Shown in pieces: positions 23,908 through 34,189 of a DNA stretch of 64,000 nt (position 1 is the first letter of the stretch; each line of letters opens with the position of its first letter). A program made the position numbers and the translations under genes. Under the pieces are notes generated by a model. That model saw only the letters and a program-made list of their open reading frames with translations, made no database searches and was not told where the DNA came from. This stretch comes from Cristatella mucedo (taxonomy: Eukaryota > Bryozoa > Phylactolaemata > Cristatellidae), in NCBI GenBank assembly GCA_009760855.2, contig WPIO01000016.1, positions 6,258,501 to 6,322,500 on the forward strand, in the 5' to 3' direction.

Positions 23908-24292
23908 AATAACAATAATAATAGTGCACTTGATAAAGCGCCCTCAGAGAACCCAATCTCTTTCTAGGCGCTTTACATTTGCTGCAAAGGGAACCGCGAT
24001 TGAATGGCGAGTGATATCATGCTTGAAAAACAACATGAATAACGTGGTTAGGGTGACATGCACAGGGTCAGCATGCAAGTACGGTTAGTGGCAGCATGCA
24101 CAGTGTCAGCACGCATAAGCACATCAAGGACGAATCACAGGGACTCACTAAATGCTGTCCTAAATATGTGCGTTTTTAAGATCTTTCTAAATGTGGTCAA
24201 GGCAGGGGATGTTGTGACGCAAGTCGGGAGCGAGTTCCAGGCTTTGGGAGCATACGACCTAAATGCACCGTCTCCAAAGGATTCGAGAAAGT
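23908..24292 (-). mobile_element. LINE-A copy, 3' UTR and ORF end
   Basis: On the minus strand it enters at the last 50 codons (FGDGAFRSYAPKAWNSLP), continues through the full 3' UTR and the terminal hairpin block, and ends in an ATT-rich tail at 23908. It ends about 250 bp from a TANGO6 exon (24547). Confidence 0.85.
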
Positions 24293-24546
24293 GGTGCACG
24301 CCCTCTGCGCATAGCAATCTATTCGACAGCCACAGAGGTCTACAGGTGTTCGTCCATCAGCACCATCCACAGCGTGCTACTCAACTTAGAAGCAGCTCAC
24401 CGAGCCTGCTGCCGACGCGGCGCTTTCGCTCGACCAATGGGATCAGATCGATCAGAGCGTGCGTCTGCGACCAATGCAGCAGACGAGCGCTGGCGCTGCA
24501 GGCAAGCCGCGCCAGCGAGCACGCACAGCAAGCGCTGGCAACTCAC

Positions 24547-25031
24547 CCGCTGCAGCAGAACGAAGAGCTCGCGCACCAGCAGCGGCTTGTACACGGACTT
24601 GACGAGCGCACTCAGTCTGCCGCAATAGTGGCTCCGCTCGGCGTCTGATCCCTCGGGGAAGCAGGACGAAGCCGTCGTGCCACTGTCGCCGCTTCCGCCG
24701 CACGGAGCGGACGAGCAGCAGGCGGCAGCAGCAGTCGCCTCGTCGGCGGCAGCTCGCCTGCCCTTGGCCAGCTGGATGACGGCGGCGAGCAGGTCGGCCA
24801 GGTAGCGAGACAGCAGTGGGCCGCCGAGAGACGCGTGCTGCGCCGCGTCCAGCAGGCCGTCGACGGCGAGTCGAAACAGGCGTGCGCACGGCCTTGTGGC
24901 CGCCTTCAGCAGGACGGCGCCGTGCCTGGTGCGCGCCTCGGCGTCGCCGCCGAGGCCCGGGACGCCGAGGCCGGGCAGCACGGCCAGGGCGAGCACGAAC
25001 TGCAGCACGGCGGTGACGGTGGCGGTCTGGC
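24547..25031 (-). CDS. TANGO6: TANGO6 exon (largest, 485 bp)
   Basis: The acceptor CGCTTAG (AG at 25033-25032) and a perfect GTGAGT donor at 24546 fit the phases on both sides (2 nt, then 161 codons). It encodes TATVTAVLQFVLALAVLPGL, comparable to human QFVLQFVVTLGICPYLIPG. Next come HGAVLLKAATRPCARLFRLA and LLDAAQHASLGGPLLSRYL, matching human [20 protein letters not shown]. It ends VYKPLLVRELFVLLQ, matching human VYQPLAVRELLILQG. An ala/ser/gly-rich insert of about 30 residues separates the last two blocks. The local GC content is much higher than in the flanking introns. Confidence 0.88.
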
Positions 25032-25039
25032 CTAAGCGA

Positions 25040-26430
25040 CGAGCGAAACACGGGCCGGATGCGCGGCAGCGAGCGGAGCGGCAGCGAGCAAAGAAGCTGC
25101 CTGCTGCTAGCTGCAAGGGGAGGCGGCCGAGCCGGAACCGAAACGGGAAGGGTGGGCGGACGAGGCAAAAAAGAGTGCAAAAGCTGCGGCAGCAGCAACT
25201 GCACAGCGAGCTCTGACGACAGCCACGTGCAGGGCACGTGGACGTACCCGAGACCGGCGTGCGCTGCTGCGAGTACTTCGGGGGGGGGTGGAACGAGTGC
25301 TAGCATCGAGCCCCCACCCAATTCGAGCGTGCACACATCAACGCTGTATGCTAACAGCACGATACATTTGGCTGCGTAGCCATCAAACGTCCTGGAGCTT
25401 TATTTTCCGTAGTCGAGGACATATAGAACCAATTGCATCAAACCGAAATCAAAAATTTTAAAAACTAGGGTAAAAAAAGCAGAGCTGAACTCACATTTCA
25501 AATTTTACTCCGATATGTGAAATATTAGTTAAGTTATTTAATTTACAAGGCACCAACCACCCCTGGAAATGAAGCTGTATACAAGTCACAAGTATGCACC
25601 TGAACAAGCTTCAAGCATCTATGGCGATCAACTAAGGTTCGACAAGTTGGGATACCAGTTGCATATGATGCAGAGATCGGTAAATCTTTTATTGTTAGAT
25701 TTGTTGCTTCCGGTTTACATCGGGTTGGGCGTGGTTTGCATAACGAATTTCTCCTTTCATTCGGAAGTCGTCTTCCGAAGTCGAACTTTGGATCCCAGTT
25801 CTAACATATTTGTCTTTCGTAAGGTACCATAAACACATATTCGACTGCCGGACAAATGTTTTAGGTATTTTCTTGACTTTCCCCCTTAACTCGGCTGGTA
25901 GCATTTGGTAGCATTGACGCAGCAAGTTTGGAAATGTCAAGAGCTAAGCGTGACTGCATAGAAGCGCACAAAGGGCACGCCTATGCCTAAAGCAATCACA
26001 CTGCACTGATGGTACCGCTCGACGTCACTGATCCTACTTCCTGCTCCACAACTCATCCCTTCCTGTCAGCGATTATCGAATGTCAGCGATTATGCAGAGA
26101 GATAGTCAAACTTTCTGCTATGCCTCGTACTCTGTCCACAGCAGAAATTGACATAGTACCCAGTGGCTGTTTACATTTACAGTAAATAAATACGTTTTAC
26201 ATATATCTTTTTGGTTTTAGAATTTGGGGCATTTAGGAATTGGTTTTTTGTTTAGGAGGAACTCTAAAATAAAAACATGTACAGGCATATCTGAACAGTG
26301 CTTATTTAATGTAAACACAAAAGTAGCAGGTTAGCATGTTGAACTTCCGGCTAAGGACATGGCACCCACCAACACCGACCAAGATCAAATTAATGAGTGT
26401 AGCCTACAGCCATAGCCGGTGCCCTTTGTT
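25040..26430. other. TANGO6 intron, nothing recognised
   Basis: GC-rich near the exon, then AT-rich. No repeat family or coding block was recognised. Confidence 0.4.
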
Positions 26431-26679
26431 CCATCTCAATTCCCTTACCCGAATAAAAGCCCGGATAGAGATTAATTTCTCTTGCAGGGCCACATGAATG
26501 ATGGATACATACTATTAATTATCTCCCATCCATCCTGCTACATCCACCGTTCTGATTCCCTTTCGGACCCATTGTTACAGCTCCCCTGCCCTCGGCTCTC
26601 TGCCAGGCTTCCTCCTTTCGAGTGTCACGGTAGAAAGGCAAGATGGAGCAGTTGCAAGCATCCTAACTAACGCTGACCC

Positions 26680-26888
26680 ACACGGCCTGCCTTGGCTTGA
26701 CTCCTTCATACTTAGCAGAACCGCTGCACCAGTTTCAGCCTTCTCGTGCGCTCGGGTCCCCCTTCGGATAAAAATTAGCTATCCCAATTCTAGGCTTAAA
26801 GACCTTGGCAACAGCAGCTTTTACTCAGCAGGTCCTAGACTGTGGAACTCCCCTCCACAATTCTTACGCAACGGCATACCCTGCTGCC
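26680..26888 (+). mobile_element. LINE-B fragment (C-terminal coding)
   Basis: The stretch matches the LINE-B segment from the TLTHKASHGLAS-like block to the LWNSPPQFLRN-like block seen at 9.48-9.68 and 30.0-30.2 kb, with frameshifts. Upstream (26.44-26.48 kb) there is a GGATAGAGATTAATTTCTCT remnant that may be a SINE-A tail. Confidence 0.6.
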
Positions 26889-26892
26889 GATT

Positions 26893-27000
26893 GTAATAAC
26901 AATAATAATAGTAATAATAGTAATAATAAGGACACTACATTTGTACAGCGCCCTCAGAGAAACCCATTTATCTCCCAACTTACTTAGCATTTGCTCTAGC
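26893..27000 (-). mobile_element. LINE-A 3' end fragment
   Basis: AATAATAA-rich sequence leads into a minus-strand GTTTCTCTGAGGGCGCTGTA block. It is truncated after about 100 bp. Confidence 0.5.
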
Positions 27001-27231
27001 AACCCATAGAACTGGTGTTGTTGGACAGATTGAGCATCGCATCAATCAGCAATTGGCACTATTGCTGCAAATTTGCTTTCCCTTTTAGTTTCTAATTTTG
27101 GTGATTGCATTGCCTAAGCTCGAATCTCCTTCTAGGCACTGAACATATCCAGCTATGGCTCATCCTTTCCAGCCGTCCTGGGCAGCTACATACACGCTTG
27201 TTTCGATAACGTTTCGATAACGATTTCATCC

Positions 27232-27985
27232 AGGCTTGATTAGATAAAGATACCACATCTAAGTTGGTCCATGCATTCGTGACATCCCGTCTCGACTTCT
27301 GCAACTCACTGCTTACTGGCCTACCAGCATGTGCGATCAGGCGATTGCAGCTGGTGCAAAACTCGGCAGCTAGACTTGTCTGTCGTGAGCGTCGCAGTTG
27401 CCACATTACTCCACTTCTCGCCGATCTGCACTGGCTACCAGTCAAGCAACAGATTCACTTCAAGGTTTTGTCACTCACTTTTAGGTCCCTTCATTCTATG
27501 GCTCCAGCCTATCTTTCAGATATACTATCCCATCAGGCAAAGCATCGTACCACCCACTTTTCGGATTCCAAGTCTAGAAATACCTTGTACAAACCTTAAA
27601 TCCTTTGGAGACCGTGCATTTAGTTTGTATGCTCCCAAAGCCTGGAACTCCCTCCCGACCTGCGTCAGAACATCCCCTGACCTGACCACATTTAAAAGGA
27701 ACTTAAAAACACCTATTTAGGACAGCATTTAGTGGGTCCCTGTGATTCGTCCTTCACGTGCTTATTCGTGCTGACACTGTGCATGCTGCCACTAACCACA
27801 TTTGCATGCCGACCCTGTGCATGTCACCCTTAACCATATTATTCATTTCGTTTGTTTTTCAAGCATGATTTTACTTACCATTCAATTGCATTTCACTTTG
27901 CAGCAAATGTAAAGCGCCTAGAGAGAGATTAAGTTCTCTGAGGGCGCATTATCAAGTGAATTATTATTATTATTATTATTATTAT
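27232..27985 (+). mobile_element. LINE-A copy, C-terminal ORF and 3' UTR
   Basis: A 5'-truncated copy starts within the LVHAFVTSRLDFCNSLLTGL block (27264). It runs through LADLHWLPVKQQIHFKVLSL, has a one-base frame change around 27.58 kb, and resumes at LKSFGDRAFSLYAPKAWNSL, ending at the stop near 27718. The 3' UTR, terminal hairpin block and (ATT)n tail follow to 27985. It is nearly identical in layout to the copy at 18.9-19.98 kb. Confidence 0.85.
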
Positions 27986-28180
27986 GCTACTCACTTCCTC
28001 GACTGCCCTCCAGAATCAGTAATACTTCTCAATTACCCTTTGTTGCATGAGATAAAGTCTGTTGGCAACCACATGTGTGCCAAAAGCCGCCTAGGTTTTT
28101 AGTGGGCTAAAGAGAACTCTCCTGTGCAACACCCACTTAGTCTTTGTAGCTCTACGGAGATACAGACGAAGAGACATGGC
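27986..28180 (+). mobile_element. LINE-B 3' UTR fragment
   Basis: TTTGTTGCATGAGATAAAGT, AAAGCCGCCTAGG and GAACTCTCCTGTGCAACACC followed by GGAGATACAGACGAAGAGAC match the LINE-B 3' end at 9.79-9.94 kb. It directly abuts the LINE-A tail. Confidence 0.65.
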
Positions 28181-28285
28181 ATTACTACGATCACACCCAC
28201 ATCAACTCAATCGAGCAAAAGCCTTGCGACCATCGTGCTCTAGGCACGGTCAGTCAGCCAAATGCATCATGCCAAGAAATTGCTA

Positions 28286-28422
28286 TTTCTCTCTCTCTCT
28301 CTCTCTCTCTTCCCTCTCTCTCTCTCTAGCCCTCTCTCCTTCTCTCCCCCCTCTCTCCTTCTCTCCCCCCTCTCTCCTTCTCTCTCCATCTCTCCTCGCT
28401 CTTTTATTCTCTCTCTCTCTCG

Positions 28423-28497
<75 letters not shown>
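28286..28497. repeat. (CT)n polypyrimidine tract with TCTCCCCCC units
   Basis: About 210 bp of CT-rich DNA, with a stretch of CTCTCCTTCTCTCCCCCCTC units followed by about 75 bp of pure CT. It lies about 210 bp downstream of the donor of a TANGO6 exon. Confidence 0.95.
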
Positions 28498-28709
28498 CCT
28501 TGCCGCTACTCCCAGCGAACTGCCCGTCGTTGCAAGCAGTGCTGCCGGCCGCACAGCATCCTTAGCAGGAGCAGGTGGCAGGGTGCAGGTGCAGGCCCCT
28601 GTGGGCGCTGCAGAAGTCGTCGCGACGACGTTTCCAAGAAACGCGCACGTGACGATGAAAGGCAGCCGGTCTCTCAGGACGCCGCTGAGCAGCCGCTGAG
28701 GCGATTTAC

Positions 28710-29030
28710 CGAAGCTGAGCACGTCGGGCGGAAGCTTGGGAGCGCGATGCTCTCCGGCGGCCACCGGCGGCCGCTCCGCGGCGCGCTCCTCTCCCGCGAA
28801 CCGCTCTGCGGCCGACGTGAGCTCCTGCCGAAGCCGTCGAAGGAGCGTGAGGCACAGCGCCACCACCGGATGCGAGACGTCCTCGGCGCAGCACGCTGCG
28901 TCGAGCGCGCTCACGTCGCCCCGCAGGTCAGAGCACGCCTCCTCTGCGCTTATGTCGCCCAGCAGTCGGCGCACGCGATCGGCCAAGGTCGAGTGCAGCG
29001 CGTCCGCACGCGCATCTGCCGCCGGTCTCT
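28710..29030 (-). CDS. TANGO6: TANGO6 exon (most 5' exon found)
   Basis: The acceptor GACTTTGCAG (AG at 29032-29031) and donor G|GTAAAT at 28709 give 2 nt, 106 codons and 1 nt, which matches the next exon's phase. It encodes ADALHSTLADRVRRLLGD, like human HDVLLATLKSNLSALED. It then has VVALCLTLLRRLRQELTSAA, like human LLLLLCLKETMIRLAANF, and LPPDVLSFG before the donor, like human LSPDALSISQ. There is no ATG in frame inside the exon, so the start codon is in an upstream exon not identified here. The exon is GC-rich. Confidence 0.82.
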
Positions 29031-29039
29031 CTGCAAAGT

Positions 29040-29680
29040 CCGCTACAGCGAGGGCGGCGCGATGAAAAGGCGCGATGCACGCTGCACTGTAGACGCGCGC
29101 TTGCGCGCGAGCGCGTCGCGCCCGTCGGGGAGGGGTGGGAATGGGCACCGACCTGGCGTCGTCAGCGCTTTCATGAGGCGAAATATTAATTCAGGCGGCA
29201 TGATTGATACAATAAACTAGGCAGACCGGTGAACCAGCCGCCAACCCGGTTAAGCGGCAAGAACTCGGGGTCAAAGGCTGAACTGTGGGATCAAAGAGCT
29301 TCGGCAGCGCCGCGCTCACGAAGTACGACGACAGCGTAAACGCGCGTACAGGCGTGCGACGCAGCTCGCGGCTCGAGGCGCCCATGCGGCGCACACCCGG
29401 AAGTGCAGGGCAAGGTCACGCAAAAAGCGGTCGCAATGAACGGGGGGGGCAACTCCGCGCAGCAGGTTCCTAACGGCAACGTAGGGGGACCACTTGCGCT
29501 TGACATTCCGTCTCGTAGCATGGGTTTTACCGGTTGGTCACTTGTTGAAAGTGACCCAGATTCTATCATCACGGGAAGGAGCGCTGGTTCGGCAGCCGTC
29601 TGCATTATGCGACGACGGAGCGTGCAGCGAATGTCCATCTGCGCCGAGGGCGGAGCAGCGACTGCGATGTAAAACTATAA
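29040..29680. other. Region upstream of TANGO6, possible 5' exon not resolved
   Basis: The human protein has about 40 residues before the part matched at 28710-29030. A candidate minus-strand helix-like segment (VSAALPKLF at about 29.31 kb) is open, but there is nothing conserved enough to claim it. No promoter element is evident. Confidence 0.3.
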
Positions 29681-29689
29681 AAATATAAT

Positions 29690-30930
29690 TCATTTGTATA
29701 GTGTCCTAATGCATCTCCGTCTGTAACTCCACAAAGCCATAAAGACTATGTAGTTGTTATGCAGGAGAGTTCTATATAGCGCAATCCCAACCTAAGCGGC
29801 TTTCGGTACGCATTCGGTAGCCCACAGGCTTCATCTCACGCAGCAAAGAGAAAGTGGGAAGCATAGCAGAGTCAGGAGAGTAGTTGAGGTAATGAGCAGC
29901 ATGGAAGTAGCAGCTCAGAACCGCTGAAAAGAATGAGCAATAGTCCGGAGCAGGAGAGTAGTTGTCGTTGCGTAAGAATTGTGGGAGCGAGTTCTACAGT
30001 CTAGGACCTGCAGAGCTAAAGCTTCTGTCGTCAACGGTCTTTAAGCGGAGGAATGGTAACAGCTAATTTATTGTCCATGCAGGACCTGAGGGCACGAGGA
30101 GGGTGAAACTGGTGCACCAGTTCAGCTAGGTATTGAGAAGCCAAGCCGTGGCTGGCCTTGTGGGTCAGCGTAAGAACTTTGCTCTGTATACGTTGATCAA
30201 CCGCCAGCTATCCTAGTTCTTTTAGCAAAGGATACGGGCTTTCAAACCTCTGGGAGTTGAAAACTAGCCTTGCAGCCATATTCATAGCCAGCTCCAGTGG
30301 CCTGGTTGCTTTCTTTGGTAGCCCAGCCAAAAGGGAATTACAATAATCAAGCCGAGGCAGAACTAAGGAGCTAGTTAAATGTTTTGCAAGTCACTGTGGA
30401 AGACAGCTCCTAATCTTAGATAGGGATCGGACATGATGGCTAGCTGTAGAAGCTCTGTCGAAGCTGTAGAAGCAGTCTTCTGAATGGAGCTTTTAAAATT
30501 TAGGCAGCTGTCGTAAACGACGCCAAAATTTCGAGCACGTGGCGATGGTCGCACAACAACACCACCTATTAGAAGACCAGAGTATTCTCATCCAGCCAGA
30601 CGCTTAGGATGTCCTGTGAGCAGCAGTTCAGTTTAATCGTCATTTAGCTTCAAAAAATTTTCCGACATCCGGGATCTAATGTTGGCAAGGCAAGCATTCA
30701 GTTTATCAGTTATTGCGGCAGATTCCGACGGATCGAATGACAAATACAGCTGAATATCGGCAGCATAAAAGTGATATCCTATTCCATGGACCTTAATAAC
30801 TTTTCCCAGAGGTTGAGTATAAATGGAGAACAGCAAGGAACCGAGGACGAACCCTTGATGGACTCCACAGGTGACCCGTATCGTGTGTGAGAAATGACCC
30901 CCACACGACACGGATTGAACACGATCCTAA
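29690..30930 (-). mobile_element. LINE-B copy (RT end to 3' end)
   Basis: On the minus strand it starts in RT motif 4-5 and runs through the C-terminal coding block (LPRLDYCNSLLAGLPKKATR, with stops) to the 3' UTR ending near 29690 (GGACACTATACAAATGAATT). About 1.24 kb. A SINE-A copy abuts its 5' side at 30.93 kb. Confidence 0.8.
30633..30911 (-). pseudogene. LINE-B reverse transcriptase fragment with altered catalytic motif
   Basis: Ninety-two codons cover the palm of a non-LTR RT: GVHQGFVLGSLLFSIYTQPL, then YHFYAADIQLYLSF, then RSRMSENFLKLNDD. The catalytic F/Y-A-D-D box reads YAAD, losing the first catalytic Asp, and the usual VPQGSVLGP reads VHQGFVLGS. This fragment could not be active. 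Confidence 0.8.
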
Positions 30931-31030
30931 GAAAAGTGTAACATCTTAAGGAACTTAATATCTATTAAGGCGTTTCACATAGACCTCGGGGCTAGAGCAC
31001 AAGACCTCGGTAATCGTGGGGCCGAAGCAG
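30930..31030 (-). mobile_element. SINE-A copy, degraded
   Basis: On the minus strand: CGATTACCGAGGTCTTGTGC, a TAGCCCCGAGGTCTATGTGA segment in the B-box position, AACGCCTTAATAGATATTAA, then TTCCTTAAGATG. The tail is shorter than in other copies. Confidence 0.55.
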
Positions 31031-31530
31031 CACTGCTTGCTTTGTCTCTAATGCGAAATATAATTACAGCGGTCCTTGAAAATCGGGATGCTACTGGCAA
31101 CTCGATCTTAGCTGATCGAATAGCGGTCTGGCGGGAGAGTGTATCCGAGATAACCCGGGAGCAGCTTTAACGCTCGTACATCCGCTAGTGTTCTAAGTAT
31201 ATCAATTCAACGTGCGGCTCCTCCTGTGACCACAGTGCCGTAGCAATATGTCCAGCCACGGATAGTATCAACGATTCAAATATTAAATCCTACAACCCGA
31301 AACCCACAATCTATTTCAAAGAGTACTCTTAACATTCGGAAGCAGCTTTCGTCACGTGCATACAAGGGGATACCACTCGGCGAGGACGCTGCCTCTATAA
31401 TTTAATTTGACAATTGTGACTCCAAAGCGAGGAGCTCGCGAGAGTGAGTGAAAACTCACACCGCACTCCACGGTTAAGCTGAGATGCTTGTTTTGAGACG
31501 AGTCGTGCCGTACAGAGTGTCCACCTCGAT
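31030..31530. other. Intergenic, nothing recognised
   Basis: No coding block or repeat family that I can support. Confidence 0.4.
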
Positions 31531-31534
31531 TATA

Positions 31535-31680
31535 TTAATAATCATCATAATCACAATCATAATCATAATCATAATATATTTGTTATAGCACCAACGGAGA
31601 ACTCAATCTTTTTTTAGGCATTCTTTACATTGGCTGCAAAGGAAGCATGATCGAATGGTTAGTGGTATTCAGGCTAGTTT
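31535..31680 (-). mobile_element. LINE-A 3' end fragment
   Basis: A (ATAATC)n-type tail with the minus-strand block AAAAAGATTGAGTTCTCCGT, then GGTGCTATAACAAATA. UTR similarity (TTTGCAGCCAATGTAAAGAA) continues to about 31.68 kb. Confidence 0.65.
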
Positions 31681-31898
31681 ACCTATTTCTTATTCCTCGC
31701 CTGCGGATCCCTTCTGTTGTTGATCACAGCGCTTATTTTATTGTGCACATCGGTGGTAACCGGTTCGTGTCCGGAAGCATTCTAGGCGTTGGCAATCATA
31801 AGAGGACCGCTAGAATTCCGCGCTCTCGACCTCTGAGATCTCGATCGGCAGACCTGGCGAGGCGCGGAATATGCTTAAGGCGTTTTACTCCATCAATT

Positions 31899-31899
<1 letters not shown>

Positions 31900-31941
<42 letters not shown>

Positions 31942-32076
31942 ATAGCGCTCCAGGAGAACTTAATCTCTATTCAGGCGCTTCACACATATGTCTCGGGGCT
32001 CGAACCCACGACCTCAGCCAGAACTTGGTCGGGGCGAGCACCTTAACCGCTGGACCAGACCAGCTTGGCAATTCGT
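31900..32076 (-). mobile_element. SINE-A copy, best preserved
   Basis: On the minus strand: TGGTCCAGCGGTTAAGGTGC (A-box region), GACCAAGTTCTGGCTGAGG, GTGGGTTCGAGCCCCGAGAC (B-box), ATATGTGTGAAGCGCCTGA, ATAGAGATTAAGTTCTCCTG, GAGCGCTATACAAATA, then (TA)n. This is the clearest example of the tRNA-head plus LINE-tail structure. Confidence 0.88.
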
Positions 32077-32189
32077 TTTGTATGCGGCGGCGACTCGCAC
32101 GTAGCTGCGATATGTCCGGGGCGTCGCAACGACGCGCAGCCAAAAAACGAGTAAGGGGAAGCGCATGTTATAGCACCGGCGCATTTCCC

Positions 32190-32843
32190 TGCCTGTCAAC
32201 TCGACCGCCAACAATAAATGTTCTCAACGGCGGTTGTATTATGAAGGCGCTCCTCGATACTAGCTGCTCTCGGTCGATAGTGACTAAATCGGTGGTACTG
32301 CGTGCCACCTCGGCACAGTCTTATCCGGTTAACGAGCCAGGAATTACGTTTAATGGAGCAGTCCCTCGTTGCCGGTTGGACAGCCGCATGACATGCTCTG
32401 TGCAGGGCATCGCAATAGAGCTGGACTGCCTCGTATCCAAGATCGTACCGGGGTATGATATGCTCCTTGGCATGGATGCTGTGCGGCAGCTGGGAGGCAT
32501 GGTGATAGGCCCTGAAGGTGATGTAGTAACCTTCAATGGGTGGGGCAATGAAATCGGGGCACTGTCGAGCGACGTCAGTGTTTCTGATAGAGACTTTTCG
32601 GCGGTGTACCGCGACGGAAAATGGGTCGTAAAGTGGCATCGGGCCGACGGCGTGACTTCTCTCACCCTGGTAAACCGCGTCGAAGCTTACCGCGTGCCCG
32701 CCGACTTGCAGGCCGACTACGATAAGGAGATCCAAGAGTTGATCCAACTCGGCTGGCTGAAGCCCGACGAAGGGGAGTGTGAAGGCCTCGTGCCGCCAAT
32801 GGCCGCGTTCCAGAGTAATAAAGACAAAGTGCGGCCCGTTTGA
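32190..32843 (+). pseudogene. Ty3/gypsy-like pol fragment: protease and start of RT
   Basis: The stretch encodes a retropepsin-like domain: MKALLDTSCSRSIVTKSVV, with the flap region and a C-terminal YDMLLGMDAVRQLGG. A linker follows (VSDRDFSAVYRDGKWVVKW) and then the start of RT (MAAFQSNKDKVRPV), where it hits a stop before DYR. It is collinear with the protease/RT region of the element at 42.9-45.9 kb, at roughly 40% identity by eye. The catalytic Asp-Thr-Gly reads Asp-Thr-Ser, and the element is lost beyond about 32.88 kb. It is a dead relative, not a duplicate of the other copy. Confidence 0.8.
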
Positions 32844-32889
32844 GACTACCGCACGAGCCGAACCAATGCGTTTCCAGCCACACTGCCTA

Positions 32890-33770
32890 CGGTGACGTTT
32901 GTAGCAAGAAACTTTAAAAAAGCAATAGTGAAAACAGCACAGCGCTCGGCGGGGTTCTTGCGCAACGATTGCTCAGCGCGTGCATGTCTCCAAGTATCGG
33001 TTTGCAGCTAAAAAGTCGGAAGATTTGGAAGGAGTAGTTGATTTCTTTCTGTAGGCACGAAGGACACCGACAGGAATAGACCTAAAAAGAAAAAACAAAG
33101 GAAAGATTTTGCAGGTGTAGTCATTCCCTTCCTAAAGACAGGATCGACGTCGCCAGGTAAGAGTGCACAGTTTGCGGTTGTCCGGGCTCTAGCGCATTTC
33201 AAATTGCCCCGTTAATTTATCGGTTGAGGTAAGATTATCTCGATGAAATTGACGCTACAAATGCCTGAGCCTCGAGTAGCTTGCAGTGAGCTAGTGACCC
33301 CCCCCCCCCGCCGTTGCGATGTAGTCCTCGGCCGCTGACCCGCTGACCCGCTGACCCGCTCGTGACCGCCGCTCTCGCGCCCTCCTTAACGATATCGTGG
33401 GAGCGTAACCGGCTGATGAATTGACAAAATTCCTGTGGTTGTCACCCGAAAAAACGCGCCTGCTGCGCGCCTTGCTTGCTCTCACTGGCACGCGTTCCCG
33501 TCTTTCTCACCGGTTCCGGTAGCGGTATTCCACTTGCGACATTGCTCGTAGGAGAGACGGTGTAGCTGAATCGGCACCCAGGTGTGCATAACAGTAAACT
33601 ATACTATATTTGATATCAAGTCGCGAGAAAGACGGAAAGAAGTGGGTCGTTTCGTCCTCGATAGTAGGCCCTACGGAAAACGCAGAGGCGGAAGTCTAAC
33701 GAGGTCAACTGCGTCGACTGATGAAATGGATTCTTTAACTCAATCAAGAGCTTAAGAGTCCCCCTTGTTT
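32890..33770. other. Intergenic, short GCTGACCC repeat only
   Basis: At 33331-33362 a GCTGACCC-type 9-bp unit repeats about four times, after a run of C at 33298-33310. Otherwise nothing is recognised. Confidence 0.45.
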
Positions 33771-33774
33771 GGCC

Positions 33775-33917
33775 GGAGGGTCATAGGATCAAATTTGGCC
33801 CAGGCGCTCGCCTTTGACGACCGAGGTCGCGAGTTCGAGTCCTGCGGCATATGTAATGCACCTGAATAAAGAGATCGGGCTCTCTTTGGGCGGTATGTAA
33901 ATGAAGTATAATATTCA
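33775..33917 (+). mobile_element. SINE-A copy
   Basis: GGCCCAGGCGCTCGCCTTTG, CGAGTTCGAGTCCTGCGGC (B-box), ATATGTAATGCACCTGAATA, AAGAGATCGGGCTCTCTTTG, then a GTATGTAAATGAAGTATAAT tail. More diverged than the copy at 31.9 kb. Confidence 0.75.
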
Positions 33918-34189
33918 AGAGGATAAACGATGAGATATCAAGCAGAAGCCAAACAAGCAAGGAATTTTGAGTTGTATCAGATTTTTCAAATACTATTGCT
34001 TTGTAGTAAGGAGCTTACGTGTAAATATTCAGAACCTTTGAAGCTGTTGGATAATGAATACTTCCTAAGTCGCGTTTGTTTACCGAACCCTCGGAAATAG
34101 GTAACGCCTACTGTGGAAAACGACAGACCGCGTTACGAGAGCAAGGCTGCCTGACATACAGCACAAGTTATTTTCTGCCTCTATAGCAG

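Noticed and set aside
24452-25360. 302-codon arginine-rich minus-strand ORF
   Set aside because: A frame shadow of the GC-rich TANGO6 exon at 24547-25031; the other frame matches the family and has proper splice sites.
28176-28699. Ser-Leu-rich plus-strand ORFs over the CT tract and TANGO6 exon
   Set aside because: Compositional; the opposite strand carries the homologous TANGO6 coding.
32001-32060. tRNA gene on the minus strand
   Set aside because: A- and B-boxes are present, but the sequence continues into a LINE-like tail and recurs as a repeat, so it is a SINE.
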